Both the position numbers and the translations under genes were made by a program. The notes below the pieces were generated by a model that saw only the letters and a program-made list of their open reading frames with translations, did not search any database and was not told where the DNA came from. From assembly GCF_052857255.1 (NCBI RefSeq), contig NC_135505.1, positions 25,403,769 to 25,467,768 on the forward strand: a stretch of 64,000 nucleotides of DNA, written 5' to 3'. The stretch comes from Amblyomma americanum. Lineage: Eukaryota; Arthropoda; Arachnida; Ixodida; Ixodidae. How positions within the stretch are numbered: the stretch's first letter is position 1; each line of letters opens with the position of its first letter. This document shows positions 1 to 11,100 of the stretch, piece after piece.

Positions 1-1072
1 AGGCCAGTAACCGGCAACTGTGGATACTGGCGCACGACGATGGAAAAGCCGGGTCACATGACCAAGCAATCCGCAAGAGTAACAAATAGGTCGACTATCA
101 CTAGTACGCCAGGTATTGCCCAATTGTCGAAGTGGTCGGAAAAAAGGCGTCGGAGCCTGAGGAACTTGAGGCACAGACGCTTGAGGTGGAACGTAGTTTG
201 GGTGGTAGTTAGGCGGCCGCGGCCGTGCGACGGCGGCAGCGTATACGTCAGGGGTGCAGCGACAGGTGCGGCCGGCAGTGCTGGTGCGGGCGGAGGGACT
301 GGTGGAAGGGCCTCAGCCTCTTGTTCGCTGATGGCAGTGCGAAGGTCGGGCGCCCGGTACGGAGATTGCACGGAGGGGGATGGCGGAAGCGATAACTGAT
401 GTGCAACTTCCTCACGCACAAAATCTTTTGATCTGCGCCAATAGTTGCGAGTGGTCGGGTGTAGCCGACAGGCCGGCAAGCGACTCGACAGGTGCTTTGT
501 GCTGGCGAGTGATTATCCTCTGCTTGCGCAGCTCGTCTTAACTCTGGCAGAGACTGACGGCTTCGGCAACGATGCGAAGATCTCGTGACCGCAGCATCTG
601 ACATGCGTCATCCTCGACGCCTTTCGAAATATGTTTGATCTTGTCAGCCTCGGACATCTGGGCGTTGACGCGCGAGCACAAGTTGACCACGTCTTCAATG
701 TAGCTTGCAAAAATCTCACCCGACTGCTCAGAGCGCTCGCGCAAGCGGTGTTAGGCGCGTAGCTTGCGCACAGAAGGACGCGAACACATCGGTGATGTTC
801 GCCTTGGAAGCAGTCCACGTGGAGAAGTCTGTTTTGTGGTTGCGAAACCACAGGTTGCCAACGCCGGTCAAATAAAAGATGACGTTGTTAAATTTGGTAG
901 TGTCCCCCCACTTGTTATATGTGCTCGCCCGCTCGTTTGATGTGAGCCAGTCTTCAGCGTCATGATCGTCAGTACCGCTGAGGAGGCGGGGTTCCCCTGC
1001 CGGAGGGAGCCGGAACAGAGGATTGAGGAGCCCACCTGCACGGCTTGGTGCATGGTTGGCGTCTACGGACAT
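1..1072 (-). pseudogene. Ty3/gypsy gag remnant, running off the left edge
   Basis: Reading down from 1072, the gag begins MSVDANHAPSRAGG and carries a capsid-like stretch (DAEDWLTSNERASTYNKWGD, then FNNVIFYLTGVGNLWFRNH), the pattern seen in the other two gypsy copies of this window. A frame change near 744 leads to SGEIFASYIEDVVNLCSRVN, then a proline-rich region. At 84-43 a zinc knuckle reads CYSCGLLGHVTRLF: the spacing C-x2-C-x4-H-x4 is kept, but the last Cys codon has become Phe. Pol would lie beyond position 1. At least one frameshift makes it a pseudogene. Confidence 0.8.
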
Positions 1073-1126
1073 AGCGGGGGTCGGTAGCGTGCGGCTGCGC
1101 AGGTCCAGGGCGGTACGAGGATGTTA

Positions 1127-1142
1127 AACCGAACCTCCACCA
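1127..1142 (-). promoter_or_regulatory. Primer-binding site of the first gypsy element
   Basis: On the minus strand TGGTGGAGGTTCGGTT follows two bases after the LTR end GTTACA. A sequence beginning TGG pairs with the CCA end of a tRNA. The same site occurs as TGGTGGAGGTGCTGGG at 26449-26434 and TGGTGGAGGTGCTCGG at 29492-29477, so the three elements probably share a primer tRNA, which I did not identify. Confidence 0.65.
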
Positions 1143-1144
1143 AA

Positions 1145-1240
1145 TGTAACTGGGGCTTAGGTCAGCGCTCAGGCGGCGGCGAAACCACAGCGGTGACAGG
1201 GTCTCTGGTCTTTCCAGGTCTCCAGGCTCTCGCTCTGAGC
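1145..1240 (-). repeat. Partial LTR of the first gypsy element
   Basis: The LTR edge next to gag ends in ...GTTACA on the minus strand. Only about 95 bp can be followed before the AAC-rich tail of a LINE begins. Either the LINE inserted into the LTR or the LTR is truncated; I could not find the remainder beyond the LINE. Confidence 0.45.
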
Positions 1241-2690
1241 GATGTTGTTGTTGTTATTCTTATACTATGACACATGCCCACTTAGGGGGATTGGCCAAGA
1301 ATTGGGGGGCACAGAGAGTTTTTCAGGTAAATATTTCCTGGACGGCAATAAAATGAATGGTAAGGAAGGAAGAAGTAAACAAAAAGGAACAACGAAATGA
1401 AACAGGAAATCCATAACGCACGCAGGAGATAGAGACTGATGTTTATAGCCGAGTAATTAAATGATAATGATAATTGTAAGAATAAAAATAATATTAAGAA
1501 ATGAAAAAAATTAACAAGGTAGCCGACTTGACTCTATTAAAAAATTTTGGACGGCGGTAAAAACAGACTTGTGGCTGTACCCAAGTATGGTGGCTCCAAA
1601 CAACAATGTAACTTGGCTGCTCAAACAAAGGCCAAGCTGTTGTAGTGGTTTCTCTAAAAGCCGTGTTCTCATCATGGTGTATCGGCGGTCTATGGTTTCG
1701 TGCTCACCACAGAATACTCAGACGGGATTAAGCGCCAACCCAGACCTGTGCAAATAAAAATTTAAGGGTGGGATCCGGCAGCGGAGCCTTGATAGAGATA
1801 CCTCAACCTGCCCTGAATGGCACGATTGCCTGCTCCACGAATAACTCAGGTGCAGGTAATCATCAGGTCTTAAAAGAGATCCAGTTGTCATTCTTAACAA
1901 ATTCTGTCCCCGAAACCTCGCTGCTGTAATGTATGCTGTAGCCAGAACGATATGTAGCACGGGGCCATTGAGAGACGCCTTTGCCAGGCAGTCCGCAATT
2001 TCATTGGCTGTCACACCGCTGTGACCTGGCACCCATGTCATGTGAACAAGGCTTAAATGCGAATGGAGTAAAGAATGGAAGGTGTTTAGGATTGGCGAAT
2101 CTACAGCCGAAGCAAGGGACGAACACAAAGAAAGAAAGTCTGTAATGGCAGCCACTGAAGAGAAAGCTGGCTATAGTTTGCGAAGAGTAAGCACCATCGC
2201 CAGAAACTCCGCTTGGAAAATTGGGGTGTAGTCGGGAAGCCGCACAGAAAAGGACCAATCTATAGAAGCAGGCAATAAATTCCCGCCCTTGCCTTTTCAG
2301 CACATTGGGAGGCGTTAGTAGCTATCATTAAGCTAATAGGTAGGCTTTGTAAATGGCCTTCTAATAATCCATTTAAAATGCGAGGTGCTGAATGCTTAGC
2401 AATTTTCGGGAAAATGTCATCACAGACAATTTCTACAGAGTACCCACTGTTTTTTGTCGGAGGAATATCATACAAAAGAACATTTAAAGGTTCAAGCAAA
2501 TTTTTTACCGTAACTACCTGAGGGGTATGAAATCTAGGCCAGTGGACTCCAAAAAAGGGCGTCGGCTGGCAACAAAAAACAGACAAGGAGCGGTGTAAAT
2601 CTGATTCATATATCCTTATGTACGTCTGAACAGTTAGGAATAGAAATGTAGATGATAAAGGTGGCTGGGATAATGTTTTTCTTCTTCTTC
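1241..2690 (-). mobile_element. 5'-truncated LINE with RNase H domain (I-like)
   Basis: Minus-strand pieces read, in order, the RT-to-RNase H linker (2586-2260, ...FHTPQVVTVKNLLEPLNVLL), RNase H with MTWVPGHSGVTANEIADCLA (about 2050-1970), then SRLRCRIPPLNFYLHRSGLA, a Cys/His tail (VFCGEHETIDRRYT) and a final stop near 1520. Frameshifts near 2260 and an in-frame stop near 1717 break it. The 3' UTR ends with an AATAACAACAACAACA tail at about 1241-1260. RNase H plus a Cys-His tail points to the I/LOA-type group. The RT and endonuclease are missing. Confidence 0.75.
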
Positions 2691-2841
2691 ACACTTTTAT
2701 ATATTTGTTGTGTAATTTTTATGATAGTGCGCCTACATCATTTCTTATACTTGGGGTCGCTTGTATTTTTTCATTTTTGTAGTGTATTTTGTAAAATTGT
2801 GCTATTAATTACTATTTATTAAAATTGAACTGTTTCGTGTA
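2691..2841. other. AT-rich stretch, nothing recognised
   Basis: AT-rich sequence between the LINE and the SINE scrap. It may be LINE 5' flank or the lost LTR remainder; no motif decides. Confidence 0.3.
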
Positions 2842-2856
2842 CATTCAGAAGAATCG

Positions 2857-2906
2857 CGTCTCGTAGCTCGAGTCGCTTTGGGACGTTAAACCGCCATGAA
2901 CCAAAC
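2857..2906 (+). repeat. Short SINE 3' end with 15-bp target duplication
   Basis: The 50-bp insert contains CGCTTTGGGACGTTAAACCG and ATGAACCAAAC, the usual end of the tick SINEs in this window (compare 7861-7905). It is bounded by exact 15-bp copies of CATTCAGAAGAATCG at 2842-2856 and 2907-2921, so it is a complete, strongly 5'-truncated retroposition event. Confidence 0.8.
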
Positions 2907-2921
2907 CATTCAGAAGAATCG

Positions 2922-3194
2922 ACTGCTGGGAGAGCTGGTGCATAACTCGAAGATACAAGGTGCAGGAGGCCATGCAAGACGAGGCGAGTCCCAGCCGTGC
3001 CCGCAAGGAGTGGACGATGTACGCACGCCTCCTGAACAAAGCATCTGAGTGGCTGCGTCAGGGAGCTCTTCGACAGCTACGGGAGTGCCTTCCAAGGACC
3101 CCCACCGTCTCCGTCGCCCAGAATGCCGTTCACTGCGGGGGAAACGTTCACCTACCAGAAAGGGGCTTTGCAGCACTTTCAAAAGATAGCTTTA
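2922..3194 (+). other. Unassigned sequence with one open frame
   Basis: A plus-strand frame from 2960 reads MQEAMQDEASPSRARKEWTM and on to about 3190, Arg/Ala-rich, without a domain I recognise. Two other frames are also fairly open, which suggests GC-rich composition rather than a gene. It could be an old exon or part of an unknown repeat. Confidence 0.25.
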
Positions 3195-3625
3195 AACAGA
3201 AATCAGACGTAGCAATTAGCACTTTATTCAAAGAGAGAACAAGCAGCTTCCTCGTAAAAGAAAAAAGGGAGGCAAAACAGTTGTGTTCAGCGCTGTGTTT
3301 TGTCCCTTTCTGTTTGGCTTCGAGCCGTTGCGCTGGTTTACAAGAACTATACGGTGGCCTTTTTCCTGAGCAAATGACGGGAGACTAATGATATCAAGAG
3401 CCAGAGTAGGCGGTGTGGCGTAGGAAGCATCCCAAAATTTGTAGCGCAGGTTTACAGTCAGTGAAAATGCACCACTCCTGAGGCGGTTCTCCGCAGATGT
3501 GGCGGATCGCTTCCCGAAGGCCTGCAAGCTCTGCAGCGGTTGAAGTAGACTTGTGTCCTAAAATGAATCTGCGGGCCGTCTGCTGAGCGGGGATTGCGAA
3601 AGCTGCTGTTGATGCCTTTAATGAC
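3195..3625 (-). mobile_element. I-like LINE, 3' half (RNase H C-terminal part)
   Basis: This is the downstream half of the LINE whose upstream half is at 9157-9905. From 3625 it reads SLKASTAAFAIPAQQTARRF, STAAELAGLREAIRHI, EWCIFTDCKPALQIL (RNase H with the central Asp) and, after a frameshift, LDIISLPSFAQEKGHRIVLV to about 3339. The remaining 140 bp hold a GGGACAAAACACAGCGC motif shared with tick foldback-type repeats and an AATAAA on the minus strand (about 3225). The split is caused by the LTR element at 3626-9151. Confidence 0.8.
3621..3625. repeat. Left target-site duplication of the LTR element
   Basis: ATGAC here matches GTGAC at 9152-9156 with one mismatch. Removing 3626-9156 fuses the LINE frame to ...YTNGSASLKASTAAF without a break, which fixes the border. 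Confidence 0.8.
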
Positions 3626-4081
3626 TGCACAAAATTCGGCGCATGTTCGAAACAAACCGGCGCAGCGCCTAAGCAATCGCGCCCGCGCGCGGTAAAGTAA
3701 AACAAAAAAGAAACAGCTGGGAAGAACCCCCGGGAGCACACGGTGCTTTTCACTCAGCTCGCCGTCGGGGCGCCAAAGTAAACATAGACACGCGCGGCGT
3801 CGATTCTTCTCGAATGTTGGAGAAGTTTTTGCTTGTTGTCGACGGAAAGGGGGTAACCTTTCGCGACAAAGGATATCCTCTTCCCCCCCCCCCCCCCCCC
3901 CCTTCGCTCCGGCACCGTTGACTCAGCGTGCCGCGAATGACCTAGATTGTTCTAGAAGGTGGTTCCGCGCTCGACCAATGGGGTCGCGTGCCCGGCGCAA
4001 GAGGAGGAGTTAGTGCGGTTAAAGCTGCGTGTATGTGCGCGCCTGCCTTGGCGCGAAGAACGAACAGACGCGGTCCGCGCC

Positions 4082-4088
4082 TATAAAT
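4082..4088 (+). promoter_or_regulatory. TATA box in the 5' LTR
   Basis: TATAAAT, conserved at 8454-8460 in the 3' LTR and preceded in both by a GC-rich block. It is the likely core promoter of the element. Confidence 0.6.
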
Positions 4089-4115
4089 GAGGAGCTGCAA
4101 CTGCCGTCTGTTAGC

Positions 4116-4404
4116 GGGAATGTCCGTACCCCGTAGAGTATCTCTAACGGGTACAATTGGACTTGTTTTTGGAAATGTGGCGGGGAGGTTGAAGGATGCT
4201 TCACTTCCGCCACCGGTTGGCCCGGTATTGCACTGCCTCCGGGATCGGCCTTGTCTTTAGCGCGTCTTTACTATTCTGTCTTTCTATCCCATCTTTCAAC
4301 TCTCCTACTATCTGCACGTGGTAGCGATTGTGGCTCGACTTGAGCCAGTGAGCAGGCCTGTGCACTTTCCGTTTCTTTTTTCCTGGCAACAACAGACAGA
4401 CAGA
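4116..4404 (+). mobile_element. LINE 3' end inserted in the 5' LTR
   Basis: The 289-bp insert is absent from the 3' LTR and bounded by exact 12-bp copies of CCGTCTGTTAGC (4104-4115 and 4405-4416). It ends with CAACAACAGACAGACAGA, a LINE-like tail. The duplication length and tail fit target-primed insertion of a 5'-truncated LINE. It has no open frame of note. Confidence 0.75.
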
Positions 4405-5164
4405 CCGTCTGTTAGCCCGAGCCGCCGTTCAAGCTTCCGAGAAGCGCGCCCGCTCGACTCCCGGGAGAACACCACTCGCCCAGCCTGACCAGCGAGACAA
4501 CGTGCGCCAGTCTGCGGATCGGCCCGTCGTGCTCCTGAAGTCGTCGGACTGTCGCAGTGCCCGGTGAACAAATTGTGTTTTGTTTATTTGTATCTCCCTG
4601 CGTTAGTGCACTTTAGGTGCAAATATTTTGTTGAATTGTTATCTCTCTCAAGTGTTACCTTGCACGTGTTGCATGGTATTTGTGAATCACTTTGTATATG
4701 CTCGTACGAGTGATAGTGCAATCCTTTCTATCGTCTCTTCGCTGTATAAACTTTGTTTTGTTTTGTCAACCTTTGGCTCCGACCCATTCTCTCGCTTGCG
4801 AAAGGCGAAAGCTGGGCACCAAACGACCAACCCCCTTGTCACTTGGTGGCTGGTCTCCGGCTGAGTTTGCCACGCCGAGTCGAGGGCATCTCCTCTGTGA
4901 CCGAGGCCGCTACCCCCACACGCTCTAAGGGTGTCTGGGAGCGCACGCAAAAGTGCGCGAAACGGTGTCATATTCTGGCGTCCGCGACAGGACGTTCGGT
5001 GCTTTGCAAGCGCAGAGAACGGAGAAAGAGTCGGAAGGAGTTTACGAAGAGGTCGCAAACGAGTGTTTAGCAGCAGAGGGATATTGTGAGGTGCCGCGCT
5101 GAAGCGGTTATTGAGGTTCACCGTGTAGAGGTAGTCTTTGTCTTGATAAGTTCAGTATCCGAAA

Positions 5165-6754
5165 ATGAGCTTGAAGGAGCTAGTTGAGATTGGCACCTAG
5201 ATGGGGATGTCCGGTGCTGAACTACGGAAGTGGGTGAACCAGGAGAGAGAGAAGGCTGAAAAGGAGAGACAGAGGGCTCGAGAAGAAGCCGAAAAGGAGA
5301 GAGGAGGGTTGAAAAGGAGAGACAGAAGGCTCGAGAAGAAGCCGAAAAAGAGAGGGTTAAGAGAGAAAGAGAGAGAATTTGAACGCGAAAAACAACTGCT
5401 TGCCATGAAGCTTGAGCTCCAACGTGCTGGGAACCACTCAGCGGAAGTCCATAGCACTAAAGAAGGCAGCGGCCTGCGGATAGATTCCAGCAGATTACTT
5501 CCCAGATTTGACGAAAAAAGGGACGATCTCGACGCGTTCCTCAGGTGATTCGAAGGAATCGCGGGAAGTCAGAATTGGTCAGACAGTGAATGTGCTACCG
5601 TTCTTAGCACCTGTCTCAGCGGGGAAGCTCTAAGTGTATTCGGGCGACTTTCTCCGGACGATGCTGCAAGCTACAGCAAAGTAAAGGCCGCTTTGCTCAA
5701 GCGGTTCCGACTCACCACCGAAGGATTCCGAGATAAATTCAAAACAGGGAAGCCCAGAGATGGCGAAACGGCAACCCAGTATGCGGCAAGATTAAGCCAC
5801 TACTTTGATCGGTGGATGGAACTTTCAGAAATTGCACAGGAATACAGTGAACTTCGCGAGCTTCTCATCAAGGAACAGTTCCTGAGTAGCTGTCACCCGA
5901 GCTTGTCGCTGTACCTGAAGGAAAGAAGAGCCAAGACTCTCTCCGAAATGTTAGATCTTGCCGACCAATTTCTAGAAGCTCAAGGAGGAGCGAATCTGGC
6001 CAAGATTAAGAATACGAATTCGGAGAGCGCGGGGAAAACCGACAGCCGTGATGCCCGATTTAGCCCAAAGGCTCCACCAAAGTGCTACCTGTGCAACAAG
6101 TCAGGCCATCACGCGTCTAACTGCCGCAACAGCGATACAAACAGCAGCCCAACAGCTTGTTTTAAGTGCGGCCAGAGGGGGCACAGGGCCGCGGTTTGTC
6201 CGAACCCAAGCAAGCCCATTCCCCAGGTATCGTGCGTGCGGGCCTCCTCAGATGACCACCTGCAGGAAGAAGATGAAAATGGCTTCGTAGAATTTAAGAA
6301 CGGCGCGAAGGTACCACTCGTGAACGCCGTTGTGAACGCGCTACCCGGAGCCGAATTGAACAGAATGCCTGTCCGGAAAGGGAAGGTAGGAGAAAAAACA
6401 ATTACAGTGTTGCGAGACACGGGAAGCAGCGCTGCAATAATAAGACGAAGATTAGTGAGAGATAAGGATCTCACCGGAACGAAGAGCCTCGTGCGGCTAG
6501 TGGAGGGCTCGTTTCAGCGCTTGCCGGAATCTGAAGTACATGTGCGGACTCCGTACTACAGCGGGAAACTAACTGCACTGTGCATGGAGCGCCCCATATA
6601 CGACCTCATATTGGGCAACATAAAGGGGGCAAAATTTCCAAAGGGCCCAGAAAGTAGCCACGAGGCGGAGAAATCCGAATCCTGTTCTTCGGAACAGCGC
6701 AGTGATCGCCAAGCGAAAAGGAAGTGGCGAAGGAAGCGCGAGCGTGCTAGCTGA
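5165..6754 (+). pseudogene. gag-protease of an LTR retroelement (SCAN-like capsid), two stops
   Basis: One frame runs from ATG 5165 to TGA 6754 with two in-frame stops: TAG at 5198 and TGA at 5546. The N-terminal region (5201-5400) is a Glu/Arg/Lys coiled coil. A capsid part follows (RFDEKRDDLDAFLR, then LLKRFRLTTEGFRDKF and ATQYAARLSHYFDRWMELSE), which resembles the SCAN fold known to descend from Gmr1-like gypsy capsids. Two zinc knuckles read CYLCNKSGHHASNC and CFKCGQRGHRAAVC (about 6083-6205). An aspartic protease motif LRDTGSSAAIIRRRL lies near 6410-6455. The product would form capsids and mature itself; no RT follows. Confidence 0.85.
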
Positions 6755-7557
6755 AGTGAAGCAAAGGAGCAGTGAAGCAGACAGTAAAGCATGAAGAACG
6801 GAAGGGCCCCGCGGAGGAACATTCCGAGGAAGAAAAAACGTTTCCGCTGGAAAGGACGGGCGCTGCAGTAGAAAGCTGTGCGAAGCCGAACGAAAGGCCA
6901 CGGAATGGTCACAAGGAAGCAGCGAAACGCGAAAGGAAGACAGCTCAAGAGGACAAGGTGTCTGAAACTACGGCTAGGCTCAGCTTACCGCAGGTTGTGG
7001 ACATGTTCATCGTGCTGTTCTGCACATTATTTCAGCTGCCTTTCGATCACCCAGGAAATTTCTGGAATGATACCAAGAGGGTATTAACACCGGTCAATAT
7101 TCTGAGCCTGTGTGTGCTTTGACGCAGGTGCCCTGGAATCCATCGATTGCCTTGTTTATGTGTGCATACCTAAGCGCACAATTCTTAGCCGAGTCGGCAA
7201 GCTTATCTGGAGGGCTCAGGTGGGGCAAAACAGAAGCCCAGGTTGACCGGGAAAAAGACCCGCGAGTCCAAGAGACTCTTGGGAACTGTGAAGGTCCTCA
7301 CGCGCGCATTACGAAAGCGCAAGTAGGAAAGGTATCTGGAAGTACAGGCGCAAGCATGCCTTGAACTTGAACGCCTCCTGTTTGTGTTGTGTTAATGTGT
7401 TGCCGAGTTGCGGTATGTGTTGAAGTACATTGTGACTATTGTCAAGTGCCATGTATGTATGAACGTGATAGAATGTATGTATTCTGGCGTCCGCAAAATA
7501 GATTGTGAGCGCAAGCATGTACACGCACGAATTTTGTGTTTTGTGAATATTCCCTAT
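6755..7557 (+). other. Internal region downstream of protease; pol missing
   Basis: Two short frames (6772-7122, Lys/Glu-rich then hydrophobic; 7110-7364) are seen. None shows RT, RNase H or integrase motifs. A copy of the primer-site-like TATTCTGGCGTCCGC recurs at about 7484-7498. The usual 3 kb of pol is therefore absent, presumably by deletion in this copy or its parent. Confidence 0.6.
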
Positions 7558-7962
7558 TGACAAATGTGTATAGGTTTGAATAGGAGACAAATAGGATTAT
7601 GGCACATTTCGTTTAACATTATAGGATGAAGCTTCCAAAGCGATTCAGCCTTTGAGTGACTCCTTAGTAGAGGGCTCCGTATAACTACCATTACCCGTGG
7701 TTAATTACCGTGCATACAAGTCGTGGGTTCGAACCCGAACACTACGGTAGCACTTCGATGGAGGAAAAATGTCAAAATTCCGTGTACTGTGCATTGTTAG
7801 TGCCCGTTAAGAACACCATTTGGTCGAAATTATCCGGAGCCCTCCACTACGGCGTCCCTCATAGACTGAGCCGCTTTGGGACGTTCATCCTATAAAGCCA
7901 AACCAAATGTGCCATAATTCTATTTGCTCACCCGTTCAAACCTATACACATTTTTCAGTAGG
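7558..7962. repeat. Inverted ~70-bp arms around a SINE
   Basis: The left arm (about 7558-7628, AAATGTGTATAGGTTTGAAT...TATAGGATG) is repeated inverted at about 7890-7960 with roughly 85-90 percent identity by eye. The arms enclose a tRNA-derived SINE. The right arm includes the end of the SINE, so the left arm looks like an inverted copy of SINE tail plus flank. Confidence 0.7.
7661..7905 (+). mobile_element. tRNA-derived SINE, Ruka-like, degenerate head
   Basis: A pol III B box GGTTCGAACCCG (about 7726-7737) is followed by the conserved body GATGGAGGAAAAATGTC, CCGTGTACTGTGCATTG, TGGTCGAAATTATCCGGAGC and the end CCGCTTTGGGACGTTCATCC. The A-box region is damaged. The body matches the other SINEs at 10956, 31742 and 38745. 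Resemblance to tick Ruka is from memory. Confidence 0.8.
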
Positions 7963-7995
7963 GTTGTTGCCCAGTATTCTTAAAGGAAGGGGCAG

Positions 7996-9151
7996 TGTCA
8001 CAAAATTCGCCGCATGTTCGAAAAAAACCGGCGCTGCGCCTAAGCAATCGCGCCCGCGCGCGGTAAAGTAAAACAAAAAATAAACAGCGGGGAAGAACCC
8101 CCGCGAGCACACGGTGCTTTTCACTCAGCCCGCCGTCGGGGCGCCAAAGTAAACATAGACACGCGCGGCGTCGATTCTTCTCGAATGTTGGAGAAGTTCT
8201 TGCTTGTCGATGGAAAGAGGGTAACCTTTCGCGACAAAGGATACCCCCCCCCCCCCCCCCCCCCCCCCCCCGCTCGCTCCGGCGCCGATGACTCAGCGTG
8301 CCGCGAATGACCTAGATTGTTCTAGAAGGTGGTTTCCGCGCTCGACCAATGGGCTCGCGCGCCCGGCGCAAGAAGAAGGAGTTTGTGGGGTTAAAGCTGC
8401 GTGTATGTGCGCGCCTGCCTTGGCGCGAAGAACAAACAGACGCGTTCCGCGGCTATAAATGAGGGGCTGCAATCGCCGTCTGTTAGCCCGAGCTGCCGTT
8501 TAAGCTTCCGAGAAGCGAGCCCGCTCGACTCCCGGGAGAACACCACTCGACCAGCCTGGACCAGGGAGACAAGCCCTGAAGCGGATAGCCCTCCAAGGGC
8601 TGTCCTTTGCCCTGTAAGGGCAGCCCCCTAAGGGTTGCCTCGTGCCATGTTAGGGGGTTTGCCCCCTCAGTATATGGCAGTAAATGTTTCCACCACCAGC
8701 GAGACGTGTGCCAGTCTGCGGATCGGCCCTTCGTGCTCCTGAAGTCGTCGGACTGTCGCAGTGCCCGGTGAACAAATTGTGTTTTGTTTATTTGTCTTTC
8801 CCTGTGTTAGTGCACTTTAGTTGCAAAGATTTTGTTGAATTGCTATCTCTCAAGTGTTACCTTACACGTGTTGCATGGTAATGGTGAATCACTTTGTATG
8901 TGCTCGTACGAGTGATAGTGCAATCCTTTGTATCGTCTCTTCGCTGTATAAACTTTGTTTTGTTTTGTGAACCTTTGGCTCAGACCCATTCTCTGGCACC
9001 AAACGACCATCCCCCTAATCACTTGGTGGCTGGTCTCCGGCTGAGTTTGCCACGCCGAGTCGAGGGCATCTCCTCTGTGACAGAGGCCGCTACCCCCCAC
9101 ACGCTCTAAAGGTGTCTGGGAGCGCACGCAAAAGTGCGCGAAGCGGTGACA
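7996..9151 (+). repeat. 3' LTR of the gag-protease LTR element
   Basis: It begins TGTCAC and ends GTGACA, a 6-bp inverted terminus typical of LTRs. A purine-rich tract (AAAGGAAGGGGCAG) lies just before it, as expected for plus-strand priming. It carries TATAAAT (8454-8460), a poly-C run (8246-8270), and a 124-bp insertion (8571-8694) that the 5' LTR lacks. Confidence 0.9.
8571..8694 (+). mobile_element. 124-bp insertion in the 3' LTR with hairpins
   Basis: It is bounded by ACCAGGGAGAC (8560-8570) and ACCAGCGAGAC (8695-8705), an 11-bp duplication with one mismatch. It contains short self-pairing units (AGCCCTCCAAGGGCT, GCCCTGTAAGGGC, GGGGGTTTGCCCCC). The family was not recognised; it could be the 3' end of a retroposon. 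Confidence 0.6.
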
Positions 9152-9156
9152 GTGAC
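9152..9156. repeat. Right target-site duplication of the LTR element
   Basis: GTGAC, matching ATGAC at 3621-3625. Five bases is the usual length for LTR retroelements. Confidence 0.8.
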
Positions 9157-9905
9157 GCAGATCCATTCGTGTATACGTGCACACAGTTTTGGTATTCTGA
9201 CCAGATGTAAGCAAGAGCAAATTGCTTCAGTCCGCGAACCGGCATCACAGATTTCTGGATTATGCCAGGGACATGCAGGCCTACTGAAGGCTGGGCCATC
9301 ACCCGTGGCTGCAAGGGATGATGCGGCAGGGCATAGTCTGATGGCAATTCGGATCGATGGAAGCGCAGTGCACGTGCAAAACTGCTGTCCGGTCACTCAT
9401 CAAAAATCTCCGTCAGCGGGTGACAGCGGTGCCGCGTAAATATAAGCGAAGTGGTTCGTGTGGCACGTAGATCGATATTGTGCACGCAGGAGATTCCTCA
9501 ATCGTACCTTTGTTCGAGGCACAACGTGGTAATCCGAGGCATATCTTGAGCGCCTGTGCTTGGACACTCTCTAATGTCCGCAAGCAGGAAATGCTCATGG
9601 TAGAGAGTACAGGAAGGCTGTAACGAATGTAGCCTATAAAGAGGGTATCGTAAAGTTTTAGCAAGGAGCGCTCCGCGGTTTGGGCCCCATTTAATGCCTG
9701 CTACGAAGCGAAGGACATGACAAAAAAAAGAGTGTCTTTTCTTTAGCATATTTATATGCCTCGACCATGACAGATCGCGGTCAGTAATAATGCCCAAAAA
9801 TCTGTGGTGAAAGACATGGTATTGCAACCCCTTGAGAAGTGTTACCGGGTAGCGGCAGACAGACTTGCGCGTGAATGCGACCACAGCACATTTTTCAGCT
9901 GGGAA
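9157..9905 (-). mobile_element. I-like LINE, 5' half (RT end, linker, start of RNase H)
   Basis: From 9905 the minus strand reads FPAEKCAVVAFTRKSVCRYP and LGIITDRDLSWSRHINMLKK (RT end), then LYDTLFIGYIRYSLPVLSTM and ESVQAQALKICLGLPRCASN. After frameshifts it reaches IWSEYQNCVHVYTNGSAS, the first Asp-containing strand of RNase H with Asp changed to Asn. It stops exactly at the LTR element and resumes at 3625. The LINE is 5'-truncated near 9905. Confidence 0.82.
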
Positions 9906-9989
9906 AACTAATTAATGCAGCGCACGGAGATGACGCTGCACTGACGACCCGGCCCGAAAATCCTCTCCTGACGTTCGCTCCTCGCCACA

Positions 9990-11100
<1,111 letters not shown>

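Larger units (their letters stand above)
3626..4970 (+). repeat. 5' LTR of the gag-protease LTR element
   Basis: The LTR aligns with 7996-9151 over its whole length and ends ...GGTGTCA. It starts TGCACAAAATTC where the other copy has TGTCACAAAATTC. A TATA box (TATAAAT, 4082-4088) lies in the same place in both LTRs. A poly-C run (3888-3910) and a 289-bp insertion (4116-4404) account for its greater length. The next bases, TATTCTGGCGTCCGCGACAG, are the likely primer-binding region with TGG at 4975-4977. Confidence 0.88.

Noticed and set aside
2960..3388. A 142-codon plus-strand host gene
   Set aside because: Its second half is the antisense of LINE sequence, and the first half has no recognised domain.
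3636..3753. The 119-codon minus frame 3394-3753 as one protein
   Set aside because: It crosses the LTR-LINE border: the first 39 codons are LTR sequence and the rest LINE RNase H.
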